From NCBI RefSeq assembly GCF_014195545.1, contig NZ_JACIBX010000008.1:62001-126000 (forward strand): a stretch of DNA of 64,000 bases, written 5' to 3'. Origin of the DNA: Limimaricola variabilis. Its GTDB lineage: Bacteria > Pseudomonadota > Alphaproteobacteria > Rhodobacterales > Rhodobacteraceae. Positions 29,613 to 37,571 of this stretch are shown here, in pieces. Within the stretch, counting starts at the first letter, position 1, and every line of letters begins with the position of its first letter. The translations under genes and the position numbers were made by a program. Below the pieces are notes generated by a model, which had not been told where the DNA came from, did not search any database, and saw only the letters and a list, made by a program, of their open reading frames with translations.

Positions 29613-29661
29613 GCGCGGAGGCTAGAACGGGAAATCGCGCCGCGAAAGAGGTGGCAGACAT

Positions 29662-29687
29662 GAAAAAAGCGCTCCCGAAGGAGCGCT
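29662..29687 (-). terminator. rho-independent terminator of the small basic-protein gene
   Basis: On the minus strand a perfect 8-bp stem AGCGCTCC/GGAGCGCT with loop TTCG (29687-29668) is followed by six T (29668-29663). It lies 42 nt past the stop of the 109-residue gene and supports that gene as a real transcript. Confidence 0.9.
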
Positions 29688-29728
29688 GTAAGTTGTCCGG
29701 GCGAGGCGGCCCGGTAAGGGATAAGGGG

Positions 29729-30058
29729 TCAGACGGCGCGCAGGACGGCGCCCCGGTCCGTGCGGTGCATCAGCACGGCCAGATCGAGGGCCATGCCGGT
29801 CAGTTGCCTGCGCATCGCGCCAGGCCGGCTGCGGGCGCGGCGCGGCAGGCTGACGAGAAGCGTTTCGCGGCGGGGTGGCAGGGCGGGATGGTAGCGAAAG
29901 GTCACGGTCACCATCGCCTCTATTCCGTTCGAGAAGCGGTGCCGCCGGACCCGCGAGAACCGGCTGTGGATGAGTTCGACATTGCGGGCGCGGCTGGCCC
30001 GATGGCGGGTGACGAGCGTGGCTGCGGAGCCCGAAAACGCGTTTGCCTGATGATACAT
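29729..30058 (-). CDS. small basic hypothetical protein
   Basis: A 109-residue, strongly arginine-rich protein with no family that I recognise. The core contains SRFSRVRRHRFSNGIEAMVTVTFRYHPALPPRRE in parts such as HRFSNGIEA and VTFRYHP, which reads like folded sequence rather than a chance frame. A good ribosome site GGAGG lies 8 nt before ATG 30058, and a textbook terminator follows, so I call it a gene. It is monocistronic between the oxidoreductase pair and the maltose operon. Confidence 0.7.
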   Translation of the reverse strand: MYHQANAFSGSAATLVTRHRASRARNVELIHSRFSRVRRHRFSNGIEAMVTVTFRYHPALPPRRETLLVSLPRRARSRPGAMRRQLTGMALDLAVLMHRTDRGAVLRAV

Positions 30059-30089
30059 GCCGCTTTCCTCCGATCCATGTCCCGCGCCG

Positions 30090-30121
30090 GATGATTAAAT
30101 CCGAGAGATTGATTAATCATC
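30090..30121. promoter_or_regulatory. AT-rich palindrome upstream of the small basic-protein gene
   Basis: GATGATTAA (30090-30098) and TTAATCATC (30113-30121) are perfect 9-base arms with a 14-base centre, 32 nt upstream of the minus-strand start. Position and AT content suggest an operator or a promoter-overlapping site. No cognate regulator is identified. Confidence 0.45.
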
Positions 30122-30227
30122 GGCACAAGGCCCGTGTCATGGCCGATTGTGGCGGGAATGGGGCGGGTGACCCCGGCGATTCTGAAACCCGACGTTGTTT
30201 GGAATTCGACCCTACGTAAAAGAAAAC

Positions 30228-30242
30228 TGTTGCAACGCAACA
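30228..30242. promoter_or_regulatory. palindrome TGTTGC-AAC-GCAACA
   Basis: A perfect 6+3+6 dyad between the malG terminator and the small basic-protein gene. It lies in an AT-richer tract that could hold that gene's promoter. Its function is not established. Confidence 0.35.
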
Positions 30243-30260
30243 CGTTGAAAAACCTATTCA

Positions 30261-30294
30261 AAAGAATAGCGCCGCGGAGGGACTCCGCGGCGCT
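30261..30294 (-). terminator. terminator of the malEFG operon
   Basis: A perfect 11-bp stem AGCGCCGCGGA/TCCGCGGCGCT (30268-30278, 30284-30294) lies 23 nt after the malG stop. On the minus strand it runs into a T-rich tail (ATTCTTTTGAATAGG). Confidence 0.85.
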
Positions 30295-30316
30295 GATACC
30301 TTGCCGGAGGGGCGGA

Positions 30317-31207
30317 TCAGCCCTTTACGGCGCCATCCGACAGGCCGGAGACGAGGTAGCGCTGGGCGATCAGGAAGACGACCGTGATCGGCAGGCCCGA
30401 CAGGATCGCGGCGGCGGCGAAGTCGCCCCAGAGATACTTGAACTCGTTGAGATAGAGCCGCGAGCCCACCGCGAGGGTCATCTTGTCTTCGGACCGGATC
30501 AGCACGCTGGCGATCGGGTAGTCGTTGATCACCCCGATGAAGCTCAGCACGAAGACCACCGCCATGATCGGCACCGCCAGCGGCAGGAAGATGTAGCGGA
30601 AGGTCTGCCAGGGCGTCGCGCCGTCGATCTCGGCGGCCTTGTCGAGCGCGGTATCGACGCTGTCGAAATAGCCCTTGATGGTCCAGATATGCAGGGTGAT
30701 CTGGCTCAGATAGACGAGGATCAGCGCGGCATGGCTGTTGATGCCAAGAGTCGGGGATACCTCTCCCAGCGCGTCGAAGATCGCGAAGATCGCCACCAGC
30801 GCCAGCGTGGTCGGGAACATCTGGATCAGGAACAGCCCGTCGAGCATGCCTTGCTTGCCGCGGATGCGGATGCGCGAGAAGGCGTAGGCCGAGATGGTCG
30901 AGAGCGCGAGCACGCCGGCGCTGGCGATCAGCCCGATCTTGATCGAGTTCCACATCCACAGGAGCACCGGGTAGGGCGGCGAGACCACCGTGCCGTCGGC
31001 GCGGGTGTAGTCGAGGCCGAAGGCGAGGTACCAGTGCTCCAGTGTCGGGTTTTCGGGCCAGAGCGCCCCGGTGGCGAAGTTGCCTTCCCGAAAGCTGATC
31101 GAGACGATCATGAAGAACGGGAACAGGATCAGCACCAGAAAGCCCAGCATGAAGCCATGAGCCGCGATCTTCTTGATCCTCAGGTCGCGCGGGCGTTCGA
31201 CGATCAT
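30317..31207 (-). CDS. malG: maltose-type ABC transporter permease MalG
   Basis: A 296-residue inner-membrane permease, the same length as E. coli MalG. About six transmembrane segments are visible, starting with GFMLGFLVLILFPFFMIVSISF. The EAA loop that docks the ATPase reads DKAAEIDGATPWQTFRYIFLPL. The frame continues upstream, but ATG 31207 overlaps the malF stop as ATGA, which fixes the start. It is the last gene of malEFG, imports an alpha-glucoside with MalE/MalF/MalK, and ends at a strong terminator. Confidence 0.93.
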   Translation of the reverse strand: MIVERPRDLRIKKIAAHGFMLGFLVLILFPFFMIVSISFREGNFATGALWPENPTLEHWYLAFGLDYTRADGTVVSPPYPVLLWMWNSIKIGLIASAGVLALSTISAYAFSRIRIRGKQGMLDGLFLIQMFPTTLALVAIFAIFDALGEVSPTLGINSHAALILVYLSQITLHIWTIKGYFDSVDTALDKAAEIDGATPWQTFRYIFLPLAVPIMAVVFVLSFIGVINDYPIASVLIRSEDKMTLAVGSRLYLNEFKYLWGDFAAAAILSGLPITVVFLIAQRYLVSGLSDGAVKG

Positions 31208-32748
31208 CGGCCGGACCTCTTCTGAGCGGCGCGGCGCATGGCCACGAAGTTGGCATAGGAGATGGCGGCCACTACGAGGAAGATCAGCAGCGTGATCGCG
31301 CCCGCGAGGCCGAATTGCTGGCCCGAATCCTGAAAGGCGAGGCGGTAGGTGAAAGAGGCGAGGATGTCGGTCTCGCCCGCTGGGATCACCGTGCCGGGGA
31401 TGTCGGGCCCACCACGGGTCAGCAGCAGGATCAGCACGAGGTTGTTGAAGTTGAAGGCGAAGGCCGCGATCAGCAGCGGCAGGAAGGGCGGGATGATTTG
31501 CGGCAGGGTGATGGTGAAGAACACCCGCAGGCTGGAGGCACCCTCGAGAGCGGCGGCCTTCTTGTGGTCTTGCGGCACCGCCTGCAGGAAGCCCATCGCC
31601 AGCAGCATCATGTAGGGATAGCCCAGCCAGATATTGACGAAGAGGATCATCACCCGGGCGAGATTGCCGTCGGTGAACCAGTCGGGCCGAAGGCCGAACA
31701 GCGCCTCCAGGATCATGTTGATCTCGCCGAAGTTCTGGTTGAACAGCCCGCGGAAAACCAGGATCGAGATGAAGCCCGGCACCGCGTAGGGCAGGATCAG
31801 CAGGATCCGGTAGAGCGTCTTGAAACGCAGATGCTCCCATTGGAGGATCACCGCCAGTGTCAGCCCGACGGTAAAGACGCCCAGCACCGACAGCGCCGCG
31901 AAGGCGAAGGTCCAGGCGAAGATCGACAGCATCGGGCCGCGCACGCCCTTGGATTCGAGGATGCGCTCGAAATTGTCGAAGCCCACTGCGACGCGCCAGC
32001 CCGGCGGCACCGCCTCGCCTTCTGGGGTCTCGAAGAAGCCGGTCTCGTGGTTGGCGGTGAGCTTGAGCCCGTCCGCGCTGCGGGTCAGTTCGCTCTCGCC
32101 GGTGCGGACATAGTCGGGCGTGACGCTGGCGAATGTCCGCAGCCCCGCATTGCGCAGGTCGATCTCGTCGGGGGTGGTCAGCGTCAGGCTCTGCAACCCT
32201 GCGCGCAGCTTGATCGCGTCGCGCGGGCTCAGCAATTCGAGCGGCGCTGTGCCCGGCGCCAGCGTGACCGCTTCCTCTTCGGCGGCCAGTGTCACCGGCT
32301 CCGACAGTAATTCGCTTTCGGGCAGCCAGATGCGGTAGCCGTCGCCGTCGGGTGCCACCGCGAAGGGCTGTTCGGTCGCCGGATCGACGGTGCCGCGTGA
32401 GGTCAGGACCTCGATCGTGCGCTCGTAGGAGAGCAGATTGAACGAGGAGTAGTTCGTGAAGCCCAGCCAGATCGTGTAGGCGACCGGAAAGGCGATGAAG
32501 ACCAGCACCGCCGCCACGCCCGGGAAGATGAAACGCGCGCCGTAGAAGCGGTTGGCGCCGAAGATCACCACAAAGCCGGTGGCGACCGCCAGCAGGATCG
32601 CCCCAAAAAGCGGCTGGGCGATCTGGTAGAGGAAGAAGGCGCCATAGAGCATGGCGAGGCCGATCACGGCCACCACGGCGAGGCGCGCCCAAGGCCTGCG
32701 CGCGCCTGGGCTCTCAAGCGGAGCGGGCCCCGCATCGGCGATGGTCAT
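31204..32748 (-). CDS. malF: maltose-type ABC transporter permease MalF
   Basis: A 514-residue permease, equal in length to E. coli MalF and with the same architecture. Two to three N-terminal transmembrane segments (residues ~20-115) are followed by a large periplasmic P2 loop (residues ~130-310), which in MalF contacts the binding protein. Further membrane segments carry the EAA loop KAAALEGASSLRVFFTITLPQ. ATG 32748 is chosen because it restores the family N-terminus; GGGGAG lies about 9 nt upstream. It is co-transcribed with malE, separated by a 112-base interval containing hairpins. Confidence 0.93.
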   Translation of the reverse strand: MTIADAGPAPLESPGARRPWARLAVVAVIGLAMLYGAFFLYQIAQPLFGAILLAVATGFVVIFGANRFYGARFIFPGVAAVLVFIAFPVAYTIWLGFTNYSSFNLLSYERTIEVLTSRGTVDPATEQPFAVAPDGDGYRIWLPESELLSEPVTLAAEEEAVTLAPGTAPLELLSPRDAIKLRAGLQSLTLTTPDEIDLRNAGLRTFASVTPDYVRTGESELTRSADGLKLTANHETGFFETPEGEAVPPGWRVAVGFDNFERILESKGVRGPMLSIFAWTFAFAALSVLGVFTVGLTLAVILQWEHLRFKTLYRILLILPYAVPGFISILVFRGLFNQNFGEINMILEALFGLRPDWFTDGNLARVMILFVNIWLGYPYMMLLAMGFLQAVPQDHKKAAALEGASSLRVFFTITLPQIIPPFLPLLIAAFAFNFNNLVLILLLTRGGPDIPGTVIPAGETDILASFTYRLAFQDSGQQFGLAGAITLLIFLVVAAISYANFVAMRRAAQKRSGR

Positions 32749-32830
32749 GTCGGTGGTCTCCCCGGTGCCGCGTCGCCCGTCCCGAGGCTCCCCCGGCGGC
32801 GGCGGGGGCGGGGCCGTTTCGGTCGCGGGG

Positions 32831-32852
32831 CCGGGGCGGCGGACCGCCCCGG
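32831..32852 (-). other. intercistronic hairpin between malE and malF
   Basis: CCGGGGCGG (32831-32839) and CCGCCCCGG (32844-32852) form a perfect 9-bp stem 8 nt after the malE stop, with no T-run. A structure here could stabilise malE mRNA and lower readthrough to malFG, as binding proteins are needed in excess. A second weaker GC hairpin follows. Confidence 0.55.
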
Positions 32853-32860
32853 CGCGTCGC

Positions 32861-34027
32861 TCACTCGCCCTTGATGCGCGCGGCGGCGTCGTCGAGCGCG
32901 GCCTGCGGCTCCTGCGCGCCATTGGTGATGTTGGTCAGCGCCGGCTGCATCGCGGCCCAGAACGCGCCCATCTCGGGGTTCGAGGGCATCGGCACGCCAT
33001 CCTTGGCGACGTCGAGCATGGCGCTCACCTTCTCGTCGTCCTGCGCTTCGGCGGCCGACTGGTCGGCCAGCGCGCCCAGCGCCCCGGTGCCGTTCCAGGT
33101 GGCGAGACCCTCATCGGTGAGCAGGTAGCTCTCGATGAATTCCTGCGCGAGATCGAGGTTGGGCGAGGCGGCGTTGAGCGCCAGCGCCTGCACGCCGAGG
33201 AAGGGCGGAGCCAGTTCGCCATCGACTTTGGGCAGCGGCGCCACGCCGAAATCGATGCCCGAGCTCGCGAGGTTGGCCCAGGCCCAGGGCCCGTTGATGA
33301 CCATGGCGACCTCGCCATTGTTCATCGCCCCTTCCATCACACCATAATCGACGCCTTTGGGCATCACGCCGTCCTTGATGAGCGAGGCCAGCACCTCGGC
33401 GCCCTCGACCGCGCCCTCGGTGTTCACACCCGAGGTCGAGCCGTCATAGGAGCCGTCGACCTTCTGGAAGGCGAAGCCGCCATTGGCGGCGAGCAGCGGG
33501 AAGGTGAAATAGGTGTTGTTGTAGTCCCACAGGATCGGCGCCACGCCCTCGGGCAGCTCCATGGCCGCGATCTCGGAGAAATCGGCCGGCGGGGTGTCGA
33601 CGAATTCCTTGTTGTAGATCAGGTGCACCGCCTCAACCGCGACCGGATAGCCCCAGGTGGAGCCGTCGAAGGTCACCGCCTCCATGGCAGCGGGCAGGAT
33701 GCCGTCGGCGAAATCCGCGCCGGGGCTGACCGGGGCGATGATGCCGCCCGTGGCCCATTCGCCAAGGCGGTCATGCGCGTGCATCACGATGTCCGGGCCG
33801 TCGCCGGTGGCGGCGGCCTGCTGGAACTTCTCGGGCAGCGGCTCGACCACGGCCACCTCGACCGGCACGCCGAACTCTTCCTCGAAGGTCTTGCCGATCT
33901 CGCGCAGCGCGTCGGGGGCGCGGTTGTCGCCGGTCCAGATCAGCAGCTTGCCATCCTCGAAGGCGAGCGCCGGCGCGGCCGACAGCATCAGCAGCGCCAC
34001 GGCGCCGAGGGTCTTGGTCTTGGTCAT
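32861..34027 (-). CDS. malE: maltose/alpha-glucoside-binding protein MalE
   Basis: A 388-residue periplasmic binding protein with a Sec signal peptide (cleavage probable after APALA, residue 22). Conserved blocks shared with E. coli MalE include GKLLIWTGD, ATGDGPDIVMHAHDR, YPVAVEAVHLIYNK, INGPWAWANL and NPEMGAFWAAMQPALTN. It delivers maltose-like sugars to MalFGK. ATG 34027 has GGGAGG upstream; a longer frame is ignored because it would bury the signal peptide. It is the first gene of malEFG and divergent from lacI-malK. Confidence 0.93.
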   Translation of the reverse strand: MTKTKTLGAVALLMLSAAPALAFEDGKLLIWTGDNRAPDALREIGKTFEEEFGVPVEVAVVEPLPEKFQQAAATGDGPDIVMHAHDRLGEWATGGIIAPVSPGADFADGILPAAMEAVTFDGSTWGYPVAVEAVHLIYNKEFVDTPPADFSEIAAMELPEGVAPILWDYNNTYFTFPLLAANGGFAFQKVDGSYDGSTSGVNTEGAVEGAEVLASLIKDGVMPKGVDYGVMEGAMNNGEVAMVINGPWAWANLASSGIDFGVAPLPKVDGELAPPFLGVQALALNAASPNLDLAQEFIESYLLTDEGLATWNGTGALGALADQSAAEAQDDEKVSAMLDVAKDGVPMPSNPEMGAFWAAMQPALTNITNGAQEPQAALDDAAARIKGE

Positions 34028-34106
34028 GTCATCCTCCCAGATCGTCCCGCCGCCGGGTCCTCCCCACGGCGCGATTCGCGGCACGATAGCAAAACGAACC
34101 TCCATC

Positions 34107-34120
34107 TCAAACCGTTTTGA
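34107..34120. promoter_or_regulatory. LacI-type operator candidate in front of malE
   Basis: TCAAACCGTTTTGA is a dyad around a central CG with 12 of 14 positions symmetric, 80 nt upstream of malE. On the minus strand a possible -10 TGCTAT lies at 34091-34086, so the dyad would cover the -35 region. The adjacent LacI-family protein is the obvious candidate to bind it. Confidence 0.6.
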
Positions 34121-34148
34121 AAATGAATCCGGAGCATTTCTCTTTTCG

Positions 34149-34197
34149 TTGCAATCGACGAATGGATGCGCCTAGATTGTCGCTGCAAACGCTTTGA
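34149..34197 (+). promoter_or_regulatory. promoter and operator of lacI-malK
   Basis: TTGCAA (34149-34154), an 18-base spacer and TAGATT (34173-34178) form a candidate promoter. TGCAAACGCTTTGA (34184-34197), with CAAA/TTTG half-sites around CGC, begins about where transcription would start, consistent with repression of the regulator's own operon. Confidence 0.55.
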
Positions 34198-34220
34198 ACG
34201 ACCGGGGGAGGGGTCGCGGC

Positions 34221-35276
34221 ATGGCGACTCTCAAGGATATCTCTGCCGAGCTCGGCCTTTCGGTCGCGACGGTCAGCCGGGCGCTCAACGGGTTTCCCGA
34301 GGTGGGCGCCAAGACCCGTGCCCGGGTGCAGGAGGCGGCGGCGCGGCTGGGTTACCGGCCCAACCGCTCGGCGCAGCGCTTGGCAACCGGCCGTTCCGGC
34401 GTTGTCGGCATGATCGTCAAGCTGCGCGCCGACATGTCGGCCGACCAGACCTTCTTCGACGTGCTGACGACCCTCACCGCCGAGCTGGCCGCATGCGACC
34501 TCGATCTCGTGCTCTCGGTCGATCAGGGCAGCGACCCGACCGCGCCCTATGCGCGGATGCTCGAGCGCGACCTGCTCGACGGCTTCGTGCTCAACGCGCC
34601 GGTGCCGGATGATCCACGCCCCAGCTTCCTGCGCTCGCGCGGCGTGCCCTTCGTGATGCATGGCCAGGCCCATGACGCGCCGGACTACGCCTTCTTCGGC
34701 ATCGACAACCGCGCGGTCAGCGCCGACGCGGTCGCGCTCCTGACCGATCTGGGCCATGCCCGGATCGCTCTGGTCAATGGCGAGGCGCGCTTCGCCTTCG
34801 CCGGGGATCGCGAGGCCGGATTTCGGGCCGCCATGGCGGCGGCAGGGCTGGCCGTCCCGGATGGTTTCGTCCAGGGCGGCGCGCCGACCGAAAGCACCGG
34901 CTACACCATGGCGCTGGCCTGGCTGGCGGGGCGGGCCGGACCGCGCCCGACGGCGATCCTGTGCGCCACCACCGCGATGGCGCAGGGGGTGCTGCGCGCC
35001 GCGCGCGATCTGCGCCTGTCGGTGCCGGGCGACCTGTCGGTGATCGCGCATGACGACGCGCTGCCCGGGATCGGTCCGGCGCATTTCACGCCGCCGCTCA
35101 CCGTCACCCATGCGCCGATGCGCGATGCCTGCGCGCCGCTCGCCCGGATGCTGATCGACCACCTCAACGGCGCCGATCCGGCGCGACTGCAAACCGTGAT
35201 CCGGGCCGGGCTGATCGTCCGCGCCTCGACCGGGCCCGTCCCGAAGGGAGAGGAGAGACCATGGCAGACCCCGTGA
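34221..35276 (+). CDS. LacI family transcriptional regulator (AglR/MalR-like)
   Basis: A 351-residue repressor. Residues ~1-55 form the LacI helix-turn-helix and hinge (MATLKDISAELGLSVATVSRALNGF, seen as TLKDISAELGLSVATVSRAL). The periplasmic-binding-like sensor follows and includes ALPGIGPAHFTPPLTV. ATG 34221 is preceded by GGGGGAGGGG; an upstream in-frame start would add an odd N-terminus. It is the first gene of lacI-malK and divergent from malEFG, so it most likely represses both units in the absence of the sugar. Confidence 0.92.
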   Translation: MATLKDISAELGLSVATVSRALNGFPEVGAKTRARVQEAAARLGYRPNRSAQRLATGRSGVVGMIVKLRADMSADQTFFDVLTTLTAELAACDLDLVLSVDQGSDPTAPYARMLERDLLDGFVLNAPVPDDPRPSFLRSRGVPFVMHGQAHDAPDYAFFGIDNRAVSADAVALLTDLGHARIALVNGEARFAFAGDREAGFRAAMAAAGLAVPDGFVQGGAPTESTGYTMALAWLAGRAGPRPTAILCATTAMAQGVLRAARDLRLSVPGDLSVIAHDDALPGIGPAHFTPPLTVTHAPMRDACAPLARMLIDHLNGADPARLQTVIRAGLIVRASTGPVPKGEERPWQTP

Positions 35277-36367
35277 CCAGCGTCCTGCGTGCCGAGCGGC
35301 TCAAGAAGAGCTACGGCGCCGTCGAGGTGCTGCACGCGATCGACATCGACATGAAGCCGGGCGAGTTCCTCGTCCTCGTCGGCCCGTCGGGCTGCGGCAA
35401 GTCCACGCTGCTGAACTGCATCGCCGGGCTCGAGGAGATCTCGGGCGGGGTGCTGGAGATCGGCGGCCGTGACGTCACCAACGAGCCGCCCAAGGACCGC
35501 GACATCGCGATGGTGTTCCAGTCCTACGCGCTCTACCCGACCATGAACGTGGCCGAGAACATCGGCTTCGGCATGAAGGTACGCAAGGTCCCCAAGGCCG
35601 AGGCGCAGCGCAAGATCGAGCAGGTCGCGAAGCTTCTGCAGATCGACCACCTGCTCGACCGCAAGCCGTCGCAGCTCTCTGGCGGTCAGCGCCAGCGCGT
35701 CGCGATGGGCCGGGCGCTGGTGCGCGATCCCAAGCTGTTCCTGTTCGACGAGCCGCTGTCGAACCTCGACGCCAAGCTGCGGGTCGAGATGCGTGCCGAG
35801 ATCAAGCGGATCCACAAGACGACCCATGCCTCGATCGTGTATGTCACCCACGACCAGATCGAGGCGATGACGCTGGCCACCCGGATCGTCGTGCTGAAGG
35901 GCGGGGTGGTGCAGCAGATCGGCACGCCGCAGGAGATCTACGACACCCCCGCCAACACTTTCGTCGCCGACTTCATGGGCTCGCCGCCGATGAACCTCGT
36001 CCCGGCCCGGGTGACGCCGGAGGGGCTCGACATCGACGGCACGCCGCTTTCCATGGGGCCCGGCTGGGACGCCGCTGCGCTGCCTGCGCGGGTGACGCTC
36101 GGCATCCGGCCCGAGCATCTGTCCCGCGCGGCCGGCGCGGCCGATCTCGTGGTGGCGCCCAAGCTGATCGAGAACACCGGTGCCGAAGCCTATGTGAGCT
36201 TCGAGCTTGGCGGCGAGACGATCACCGCGCGGCTGCCGGGCCGCATCCCCGAGGGCGCGACCGAACATGTCGATCTGGCCTTGGCGCGCGACGGGCTGTG
36301 CCTGTTCGACATCGAAACCGGCCGTCGGATCGAGCGCGCACCTGCGCTCAGTGCAGCCGTCGGCTGA
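35261..36367 (+). CDS. malK: ABC transporter ATP-binding protein (MalK/UgpC family)
   Basis: A 368-residue ATPase with Walker A GPSGCGKST, Q-loop VFQSYALYP, signature LSGGQRQRVAMGRAL, Walker B LFLFDEPLSNLDAKLR and H-loop THDQ, then a C-terminal TOBE domain (GIRPEHL). This is the MalK/UgpC/MsmK group that energises sugar importers. It starts 16 nt inside lacI, with GGAGAGGAG before the ATG. Although it is apart from malEFG, it is the only such ATPase here and its divergent placement makes it the likely MalFG partner. Confidence 0.92.
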   Translation: MADPVTSVLRAERLKKSYGAVEVLHAIDIDMKPGEFLVLVGPSGCGKSTLLNCIAGLEEISGGVLEIGGRDVTNEPPKDRDIAMVFQSYALYPTMNVAENIGFGMKVRKVPKAEAQRKIEQVAKLLQIDHLLDRKPSQLSGGQRQRVAMGRALVRDPKLFLFDEPLSNLDAKLRVEMRAEIKRIHKTTHASIVYVTHDQIEAMTLATRIVVLKGGVVQQIGTPQEIYDTPANTFVADFMGSPPMNLVPARVTPEGLDIDGTPLSMGPGWDAAALPARVTLGIRPEHLSRAAGAADLVVAPKLIENTGAEAYVSFELGGETITARLPGRIPEGATEHVDLALARDGLCLFDIETGRRIERAPALSAAVG

Positions 36368-36815
36368 TCCCGGCGCGGCGCAGGCCGAGGCCGAGCGCCT
36401 CGGCCAGATGCGCCGCATCGAAGGCGGCGTCGACCCGCAGGAAGGCCAGCGCCAGCATCAGCGCCTCCTCATGCGCGGCCTCGGCGCCGTGACCCACCAG
36501 CCGCGCGAACCACGCCTCGTCGGCGCCGAGGCAGGCGCATTCGGCGGCGTGGCGCATCAGCGGACGGCGCCCATGCGTCCCGCACAGCCGGGCCAGCGCG
36601 TCGAGCGCCTGCGCTGCCGCCTCGGCCGGGCCGGGGTCGAGATCGGGCGTCAGTCGCGCCGCGACCGAGGCGCGGCCGGCATCGCACCACAGCCGCAGCA
36701 GGCGGACGGCGCGTGCCTCGATCGGGGACAGGTCGTCGATCCGGCCGACCGGCGCACCGCCCTGCGGCGGGCGCGGCGTGCCGTCGTGGAAGTCATCGGG
36801 AAAGTCGCGGGGCAT
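36348..36815 (-). CDS. hypothetical helical protein
   Basis: A 155-residue protein that I cannot assign to a named family. After an acidic, proline-rich start (MPRDFPDDFHDG) it is alanine- and leucine-rich and predicted to be helical (SPIEARAVRLLRLWCDAG, AQALDALARLCGTHGRRPLMRH, AALALAFLR-like repeats). It has two conserved-looking Cys in the middle (AECACLG). It overlaps the end of convergent malK by 20 bases. ATG 36815 is chosen by the protein start and GAGG upstream; a longer frame exists. Confidence 0.6.
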   Translation of the reverse strand: MPRDFPDDFHDGTPRPPQGGAPVGRIDDLSPIEARAVRLLRLWCDAGRASVAARLTPDLDPGPAEAAAQALDALARLCGTHGRRPLMRHAAECACLGADEAWFARLVGHGAEAAHEEALMLALAFLRVDAAFDAAHLAEALGLGLRRAGISRRLH

Positions 36816-36885
36816 GGCGCACCTCGGTGGTCCAGCATCTCCGGCTTGCGACGCGCGGCTGTGCGTCGTGGCTGACCTATTCCTG

Positions 36886-36908
36886 ACTATAATAGTTTGG
36901 TATGTCAA
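36886..36908. promoter_or_regulatory. AT-rich promoter-like tract with palindrome
   Basis: The palindrome ACTAT-A-ATAGT (36886-36896) sits next to a perfect minus-strand TTGACA (36908-36903), in a clearly AT-rich island upstream of the 155-residue gene. It could be that gene's promoter and an operator, perhaps for the adjacent GntR regulator. This is inference from sequence only. Confidence 0.4.
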
Positions 36909-37571
36909 TCACCCCTTGAGCAGCCGCAGCCCCTGGGTGACGTCGGTCCGCACTGCCAGCCGCAGCCCCGGCTCGTCCCCGGCCCGCAACGCGGCGAGGA
37001 TCAGCTTGTGATGATAGGGCGGCTCGGTCCGCCGCAGCCGCCCGTAAAGCGCCCGCATGGTGGGGCCGAGCTGCAGCCACACCGTTTCCGTCATGGCGAG
37101 GATCGCGGGCGACTGGGCGCGCAGGTAGAGCGTGCGGTGAAACTCGAGATTCATGCGGATGTATCCGGTGGCGTCGTGCCGCGCGACCATCTGGCTGACC
37201 CCGGCATTGATCGCCTCGAGCCGGTCGATCAGCGCGAAATGCGCGCGGGGCAGGGCGCGGGAGGCCAGCTCCGGCTCGAGCATGGCCCGCAGGCTGGCGA
37301 GTTCCTCGATCCGCTCGTTGGTGAGGGCCGGTGTCGCCACCCGGCCCGATGAGGACAGCGTCAGCGCCCCTTCGGCCACCAGCCGCCGCACGGCTTCGCG
37401 CGCGGGGGTCATGGAGACGCCGAACAGCTTGCCGATGCCGCGCAGCGTCAGCGATTCGCCCGGCCCCAGCTCGCCATGCATGATCCGGGTGCGCAGCGCC
37501 CGGTAGACCCGGTCATGCGCCGCGCCGGTCGGATCGGGAATGCGCGGCGTGGCAGTGGCGGGCGGGATCAC
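36909..37571 (-). CDS. GntR family transcriptional regulator (FCD domain)
   Basis: A 220-residue regulator. The winged helix (residues ~20-85) has VYRALRTRIMHGELGPGESLTLRGIGKLFGVSMTPAREAVRRLVAEG in pieces such as LRGIGKLFGVSMTPAREAVRRL. The all-helical FCD sensor includes NLEFHRTLY, whose His/Asp-type residues usually bind a metal and a carboxylic acid ligand. The GTG start at 37571 overlaps the stop of the metallopeptidase gene (GTGA), with GGAGG 7 nt upstream. Its target is unknown. Confidence 0.9.
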   Translation of the reverse strand: MIPPATATPRIPDPTGAAHDRVYRALRTRIMHGELGPGESLTLRGIGKLFGVSMTPAREAVRRLVAEGALTLSSSGRVATPALTNERIEELASLRAMLEPELASRALPRAHFALIDRLEAINAGVSQMVARHDATGYIRMNLEFHRTLYLRAQSPAILAMTETVWLQLGPTMRALYGRLRRTEPPYHHKLILAALRAGDEPGLRLAVRTDVTQGLRLLKG

